From Sporobolomyces roseus (taxonomy: Eukaryota > Basidiomycota > Microbotryomycetes > Sporidiobolales > Sporidiobolaceae): a DNA stretch of 64,000 nt. Positions 58,293-64,000 of this stretch are shown piece after piece. The notes below the pieces were generated by a model that had not been told where the DNA came from, did no database searches, and saw only the letters and a program-made list of their open reading frames with translations. Within the stretch, counting starts at the first letter, position 1; each line of letters begins with the position of its first letter. The stretch lies in assembly GCA_016617785.1 (NCBI GenBank), contig JADILM010000002.1, positions 682,001 through 746,000 of the forward strand, given 5' to 3'. A program made the translations under genes and the position numbers.

Positions 58293-60448
58293 ATGTCTGC
58301 AGTAGCAACACGGCAGTACTCAGTCCCGCCCTCTCACGAACTTCGATTCGAACTTGAAACTCCCACCGACGCAATCAGCATCACGCTCCACTCTGGCTAT
58401 GCAGAAGTGTTCGGATTCGAATTGGTACCTGGTGCAACATATGGTTTCGCGAATGAACAGCGCGGTGCGGTTTGGGCAGCTGGAGTGAACGGAGAAGGAG
58501 CTGAATTAGAGATGAGTCCAGATTTCTCGCCCTCTCAACCTCATAGGGACCCAGTAATAGTCTCAAGGGATCAAGGATATGGTGAAGGATGCTCAGTGAG
58601 GTGGAATAGGACTGGGAAGTGGTATTGAATGGAATGCAAACAGCTCATCTCGGATTAAGATGTGATTCCGTTGTGCTCGCTGTGGATACTCATACTCACT
58701 GTAGACGAGTTCGTAGAGGTATCTCTTTCGTGTACCTCGTCTCGCGATACCTGGAAGCTGCCTCTTGATTCGATTTTCGCATCAATTCATTTCTCCAGTC
58801 CCTCTCTTCGGACGTTCGAACTAACCTGCGTTCTTTATTGGATCTCTACGTGACAGGGAACATAGATAGTGTTTACGTCGCATCAGAATCACCGATATCG
58901 ACCTACTTCAACCTTCATCTTTCCCTCTCTCGACTTCGACATCTCTCTCGCCCTTCCTCCTTCTCCCTCACTCGCGACTTATCCCAACCAGACGACGAAG
59001 TAGCACCACCACGAGTGCTCGTGATAGGAGAACGTGGAGCGGGCAAATCGAGTTTGATCAAGATGTTGACGAATTGGCGAAATCGAGAAGCTCGAGCGAC
59101 TCTGGCTAAACCGGGAGCTTCGACGGCTGGACTGACCGTCGCGAACCTTGATCCGAACGACGGCGCATGGACAATACCTGGAACGGTCGGTGTTGTCAGC
59201 ACTTCCTCCCTTCTTCCCACCACGACTCCCATCGCTCCCTTCGGTACCAGCTACTCTTCCGGTCCTCCCGTTCCTTTCCCTCCTCCAACATCCACTTCTA
59301 CTTCTACTTCAGCCGATACTCCAGCTCCTTACGTACCTACTGTCAACCTCGATGCCTACGCTCCCGTCCTCAATCCTCTCGTCTACTACTACGGTCATCT
59401 CTCTCCAACAACGAACGAGCCACATTACGAGTTACTGTGCAAATCGGTGGCTTCAGCGGTCAAGCGAAAGGTGGATTCAGCAGGGTTAGATGGATGGAAA
59501 AGTGGTTATATCATCGACACTCCTGGAGAATGGGCGGAGAAGAAAGGTGGAGGATGGGAACGGGTGAAAGCTGCAGTGAGGGAGTTCGAAGGTGAGTCTA
59601 ATGTGTCTAAACGTATGCGAAGATGCGAAGCGAGCGAGTACTGATCATGACCTGTTGAGTTTAGTCAACGTCTTGCTCGTTCTCGGTTCTGAACGTCTCT
59701 ATGTCGAGATGACAAAGCTGCTGATTACGAACAAGACCGTGACAGTTGTGCGAGTGCCGAAGAGCGATGGCGTAAGCGTCTCGTCCTTCGAAATTGCAGC
59801 GAGGTATCTGAACTTTCGCAACAAATTATCAGGCTTCCGACCTCGATCTTTCAACGCTCTCTCGAATCCAATCCTCTCAGATTCGATCATACTTCTACGG
59901 CGGTCCAGCGCTCACGCAAGGAGTTCTGAGTCCATTCTCGATCATCGTCAAATTCGACGATGTTCGAATTTGTCGAGTTGGAGAAGGTGACCTCGTTCGC
60001 TCGATGCCGCTTTCCGATCATGCACTGACTCTGATGCTTTTCCCCCCTGTAGCTGCCGGAGCTCACGCGCCATCCTCTGCTCTACCGCTCGGTGCAACTC
60101 GCTTGACGCGCGATACCGAGCTCGTCGAGATAGACCTCAACGGACCTCGTGCATCGAGCGAAGTCTTGAATCGGTTACTCGCCGTTCCTCAAGCCGAAGA
60201 GGGAGACGAAGGAGAAGAAAAGGTCGTGCGCGGACCTGTGGGAGGATTCGTTTGGGTGTGCGTGCTCTCTTCTTGCTACCTCTTGTTGTCTTACGCACGG
60301 TTTCGGGAGATACTGACTTTGCGAATCCTACGCCCTCAGGTCTGCGCTCGATCAAACGAAGAAGAAGATTACTCTCCTCTCACCTCTGCCTGGTCGATTA
60401 CCTCGCAAGACTCTCATTCTCGGATCTCTAGATTGGGTAGACTCGTAG
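58293..60448 (+). CDS. CLP1: Clp1 (polynucleotide kinase-like mRNA 3'-end processing factor)
   Basis: Clp1 is a subunit of cleavage factor IA, acting in mRNA 3' processing with Pcf11; relatives also have RNA 5'-kinase activity. The start ATG at 58293 opens MSAVATRQYSVPPSHELRF, then LHSGYAEVFGFELVPGATYG. I infer an intron at about 58516-58856 (341 nt, donor GTCCAG, CTAAC branch-like motif near 58821) because the next exon begins NIDSVYVASESPISTYFNLH, as in the family. The P-loop is VLVIGERGAGKSSLIK, with ATP-site continuation AGLTVANLDP and DTPGEW as the Walker B-like region. Later exons give VNVLLVLGSERLYVEM, GPVGGFVWV and LILGSLDWVDS with the stop at 60448. The first intron's donor is weak, so that join is the least sure part. 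Confidence 0.87.
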
Positions 60449-60673
60449 TCATTCCCTGTAACGAGGTGCGATTCTACCTCGATGAGCTCTGCACGGCAAC
60501 GAATAGCTCTTTGAACAGATTTGCCTGTCAAACAAGGCTCCGAACGAATTCGTTTGAGCGGTCAGTTTCTAATCGCGCACTGGCCTTGTTAGAGGCTCTC
60601 TCTTCCCACGTTCTTCCCTTGTCCGACTCTCTTCTCTTTCTAACTCTCTCCTACTGCCTCGCGTCTCTGTACG

Positions 60674-62570
60674 ATGTCGTTGGAGGACGTGAAGACCGTT
60701 GCTGACCTCGAGAAAATCCTCGTAAGCTTTCTTTCCCGAATCCTGACATTCTTCTGGTCCCGGAACTGACCCCCGTCCCTCTTGATTAGCATGGAGCATT
60801 CCTGATGCTACCCAGAACAATGAATCCCTGGGAGTACTTCGCCTCGCAAGTAACGTTAATCATGCAACTCAAGGCTCCGAAGTCCCTTTTGCCGATGCTC
60901 ATTTGCGCTGCTTGTTTGATGGGCATTGCGACGGTACTCTACATTGCGGGATTGGTGATCAGATGGAAGAAGGGTACACTGTGGTTCATCAGAGTTGTGA
61001 GAGTCAATGAAGAGGGGTTCATTCTACCGCATTACATCGTTTCTTACGTTTCTGTGATGATTCTTTTCAATCTCTGTACGCCTCTCATATCGCTCACTAC
61101 CCTCTAGCAGAATCACTGACATCCCTCGCTGAGCAGGTCTACAAGCGTTCCTCGGGATCCTGTATGTCCGGACCGAAAGACAGCTCAACTTGCACTCATA
61201 CTTCTACGCGACTTCCCTTCCTTGGTGAGCTGATTACTCTTCCCCTTCGTCGTTGTCGTCTTCTGACGATTACTATTAACGTCGTCGATAGGCTCCCCGG
61301 ACTTCTCGCAGTCTGCTTCGCCCTTTGGTCATTGACGACGACATGTGAGTTTCCAGAGTTCAGCTCAACTGACCAGAGTTGCTGCTAAGACGATGACTAC
61401 AGGGGTCCTCCATTTGAGGGCGTACAACTCTTCGACTCGTCCGTGGTACTCTTCCGCCCTCTTCATCAACACTTTAGGTATCAGTCTCCCGATTCTCGCT
61501 CTCGCTTCACTACTTCCGTTTGGAGTCATCGCTTCTCAACATCTCGACGACGGTATGAAGACGTCGATCCAGCTCCAGGCGATTCTTTCGACGGGAGCAA
61601 CCGCATGGAGGATGAATCCGACGCCGGACGACTCGGAGATCCATCTCGCTGCGGTCCTCATGTTCAATCTCGCCGGGCAACTCATGGCATTCCAACGCGA
61701 TTTCGAGCTTTACTTTGCTATCCTCGCTGGATGGTGCGCCTTTCTAGGAGTAGCATTCGTCGGAATCGCAATCCGCTACCTTACGGATCTCAGCAAGTCG
61801 ATCAACGAGATGCGAGGACGCACAAAGACGGGGGTGGAGACCTTCAGTAGGACATGGAAGTGGCTTGTACTCGTCACAGTCGGTCTCGGAACTTCGATGC
61901 GTGAGGCAAAAAATCTACGGGTTTAAGCGTTTCGAATCACTGACTCTCCAACCTCGACTCGTTCACAGTTGCTCTGGCAATCAATGTTTCGTGGATAGCT
62001 GCGACACCCGAGAAGATCCTGACAGACAGTGTCGTGAACACTCTCTCTGCCGTCATTCCACTGTGAGTTTCCCTTCGCTGAGTCTCAAGCAGAGTCACAC
62101 AACTGATCGTTCGATTCAACAGCTACACTGTTGCGATATTGGGACTTCCTGTCTCTTCGATCATCTTGCATAATTCCCTCTCGACTCCCTCGGCAAAGTC
62201 GCTCCCCTCGAACTCTCAACTTCCTTCTTCGATCTCGTCGACCTCATCGAAGGGCGACAGCGCCAACCTTGCCCAGCGTTATAACACTCAGTTCAATCTC
62301 GCCGCCGCACTTCCCCTCAATCGCTTCGCTTTCTTGACCCGACCATCCTCGACTCACAACGGAGAGCTCGAACGAGAAATCCCTTTCGACTCGCTAGAAC
62401 TGCAACCGGCTCCAGTCTATTCAAGAGGTGGAAAATCGATGGGAGGTATCGTCGTCGAGAGGATGGAGGAGACTGTGACTGTTGTCGCACTGCCAAAAGA
62501 AGGGGCAGAAGTCGAGGATGAAATGGGAACTTGGAAAGACGATGGATGCGACGACGATAAGAAGTGGTAG
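60674..62570 (+). CDS. Seven-transmembrane family protein, copy B (unidentified)
   Basis: The start ATG at 60674 opens MSLEDVKTVADLEKIL, a short first exon ending CTC before donor GTAAGC. Exon 2 begins HGAFLMLPRTMNPWEYFASQ. Predicted membrane segments are PMLICAACLMGIATVLYIAG, ISYVSVMILFNLC joined to LQAFLGILYV, LPGLLAVCFALWSLTTT, FINTLGISLPILALASLLPF, YFAILAGWCAFLGVAFVGIA, LVLVTVGLGTS joined to IALAINVSWIA, and YTVAILGLPVSSIIL: seven in all. Between the first two sits IRWKKGTLWFIRVVRV, near-invariant in the family. The hydrophilic tail contains REIPFDSLELQPAP and EETVTVVALP and ends DDDKKW. The size is about 500 residues. No enzyme motif is seen. A GPCR-like or transporter-like role is open. 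Confidence 0.8.
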
Positions 62571-63028
62571 CGTTACTTGTAATCTTTAAGCGCACCTGGC
62601 CATTCCTCTTGCCGACTCGAGACAATGTTGCGAGAGAGAATCGAAAGTGTGATTTCCTCAGCTCAGTCCCTCTCTCTGATCAGTTCGACGCCAAACGGCT
62701 CTGTACGGTCCATGCGGATAGACCCAAGCGTACCAGAAGGTGTGAGAGGGCCTCCCTCGACCTCTCCGCCGAATGAGCGTTTCGCGAATTGAGCTCAAAT
62801 TTTCAAACTCTTGTCAAACTCGCACGGCTTCGCATCCGGCTTAGATTGTCGGCGGAAAGTCGTTCAAGTCCTCGGATCGAAGTTCTCGATCGCCAATTTG
62901 ACCTATGCTCAGTCCTCGTTCCCCTGTCCGTCTCCCAACGGTTCGAAGTTCGTCCCACTTCTTCCCTTCCGTTGTGGCTTCTCTTCCTTCTATCTCTCTT
63001 CCATTCTTCCTTTCAAGCCCTCTGCAGT
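62571..63028 (+). promoter_or_regulatory. Spacer between tandem copies B and C
   Basis: This 458-bp spacer should hold the copy B terminator and the copy C promoter. Its last ~100 bp before the ATG are strongly pyrimidine-rich, like a leader. No gene seen. Confidence 0.45.
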
Positions 63029-64000
63029 ATGTCGTCGCTGAAGAATGTCAAGAGTGTTGAGGATCTCGAGAAAGTCCTCGTAAGCTTGTTTTCTATTCCT
63101 CTCGATTCGTTGAATCTGTCTCAAACCCTCCCTTGAACCTTCAATAGCGAGGTGCTTTCTTAATCTCACCGAAGACTACGAATCCGTGGAGCTATTTCGC
63201 CGCGCAGGTCAATCAGATCCTTCATCGCAAAGCTCCTGCAGCACTCCCGCCTCTCCTCATCACCTGCTCAGCCTTGATCGGCCTAGCAGCTATTCTCTAT
63301 TTTGCCGGACTGATTGTGAGATGGAGAAAGGGAACGCTATGGGTGTTTCGGATTGTGAGGGTGGACGACGAACGATACCTTCTCCCTTCGTACATTTCCG
63401 CATACGCATTATTCGCAGGTCTCTTCGATCTTTGTATGTTCACCTCATTTCATTACTTGAAGACTACTCACACAAAGTCGTCCCATAGGCCTGCAATCGT
63501 TCCTCTGGATTTTATACGTCAGAACGCGATCGAACTTGAACCCTCGTTCATACTTTTTGTCGACGTCCCTGCCTTGGTGAGTGAACGTCCCTACCCTGCT
63601 TCCCTAGTCAACGACTGACACTCTGCTTGTCGATAGGCTGCCAGGAATCCTGTCCGTCTGCCTCGCTCTATGGTCTCTCACAACGACTTGTTTGTTTCGA
63701 TTCCTTCGAGCTTCAAACGTCCTACTCGATGTCTGACGCTCGACGACATGTTCAGGGATCCTTCATCTCCGGGCTTACGCAAATACTGCACGTCGACCAT
63801 TCTATGCTTCAGCCATGTTCGTCAACACCGTCGGAATCTCTCTCCCCATCGTCGCCCTCGCTTCACTCCTCCCGTTCGGGATCCTTGCCTCTCGATACAT
63901 GGACAAAGCGATGGAGGCATCGGAACAAGTTGAAGCGGTGCTTCAGAAGGCAGCAGCAGCATGGACGACAGACTCGACTCCCGACGATGCTCAGCTTCAC
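63029..64000 (+). CDS. Seven-transmembrane family protein, copy C (cut by right edge)
   Basis: The start ATG at 63029 opens MSSLKNVKSVEDLEKVL, parallel to copy B's first exon and again ending CTC before GTAAGC. Then come RGAFLISPKTTNPWSYFAAQ, a first membrane segment around LIGLAAILYFAGLIVRWRKG with TLWVFRIVRVDDE, LYVRTRSNLNPRSYF, LPGILSVCLALWSLTTT and FVNTVGISLPIVALASLLPF. The sequence stops at 64000 in the loop after segment four (STPDDAQLH, compare copy B PTPDDSEIH). Intron positions match copy B wherever both can be read. It is a tandem duplicate of B and closer to B than to A. The three missing segments and the tail lie beyond the window. Confidence 0.8.

Noticed and set aside
35494..64000. 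Naming the seven-segment proteins after proteophosphoglycan-type database labels
   Set aside because: Such labels are transferred from low-complexity matches and say nothing about these membrane proteins.

Overview
The window is nuclear DNA of a fungus, most likely a basidiomycete. About twenty-two intron-rich genes are packed on both strands. Most introns are short (roughly 45-75 nt), start GTGAGT/GTAAGT-like, carry a CTGAC/CTAAC branch-point-like motif near the 3' end, and end in CAG or TAG. Base composition is close to 50% GC. The gene set (Anp1-type mannosyltransferase, Git1-type transporter, catalase with a C-terminal DJ-1/PfpI domain, UGGT, V-ATPase) is fungal. The intron density argues against ascomycete yeasts. 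A Pucciniomycotina/Microbotryomycetes placement is my guess and is not shown by the sequence. I saw no tRNA, rRNA, transposon or CRISPR.

Layout: DNA2 (minus, 3' part off the left edge); an Anp1/Mnn9-type mannosyltransferase (minus); PDS5 cohesin regulator (plus, divergent); an acidic calmodulin-like protein with GGF repeats (minus); glutamate decarboxylase (plus); a VWA8-type AAA/VWA protein (minus); V-ATPase subunit E (minus); UDP-glucose:glycoprotein glucosyltransferase ending in KDEL (plus); a Git1-type major facilitator transporter (minus); MCM2 (minus); an inverted partial copy of the Git1-type gene; a seven-membrane-segment protein, copy A (minus); a Cid1/Trf-type RNA nucleotidyltransferase (plus); RPS24 (plus); an unidentified helical protein (minus); SCS7-type fatty acid hydroxylase (minus); tubulin cofactor A (minus); a membrane-anchored ubiquitin-like protein with a CaaX end (plus); TFIIA gamma (minus); purple acid phosphatase (plus); large-subunit catalase (minus); a stand-alone copy of its C-terminal domain (minus); CLP1 (plus); and copies B and C of the seven-segment family in tandem (plus), C cut by the right edge.

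Most of the window is conserved housekeeping: replication (DNA2, MCM2), cohesion (PDS5), mRNA 3' processing and transcription (CLP1, TFIIA gamma, Cid1-like), translation (RPS24), secretory pathway (mannosyltransferase, UGGT, SCS7, V-ATPase), phosphate/phosphodiester use (acid phosphatase, Git1-like) and stress (catalase, GAD). There is no obvious single pathway cluster.

The unusual parts are three. (1) A three-member, probably seven-transmembrane, unidentified protein family with matching exon structure. (2) A ~0.4 kb inverted, intron-containing fragment of the Git1-type gene, lying where transcription from copy A could run antisense to Git1 mRNA. (3) A DJ-1-like gene next to catalase that looks like a freed copy of catalase's own C-terminal domain. 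Exon limits are read by eye from splice motifs and reading frame and should be treated as models.
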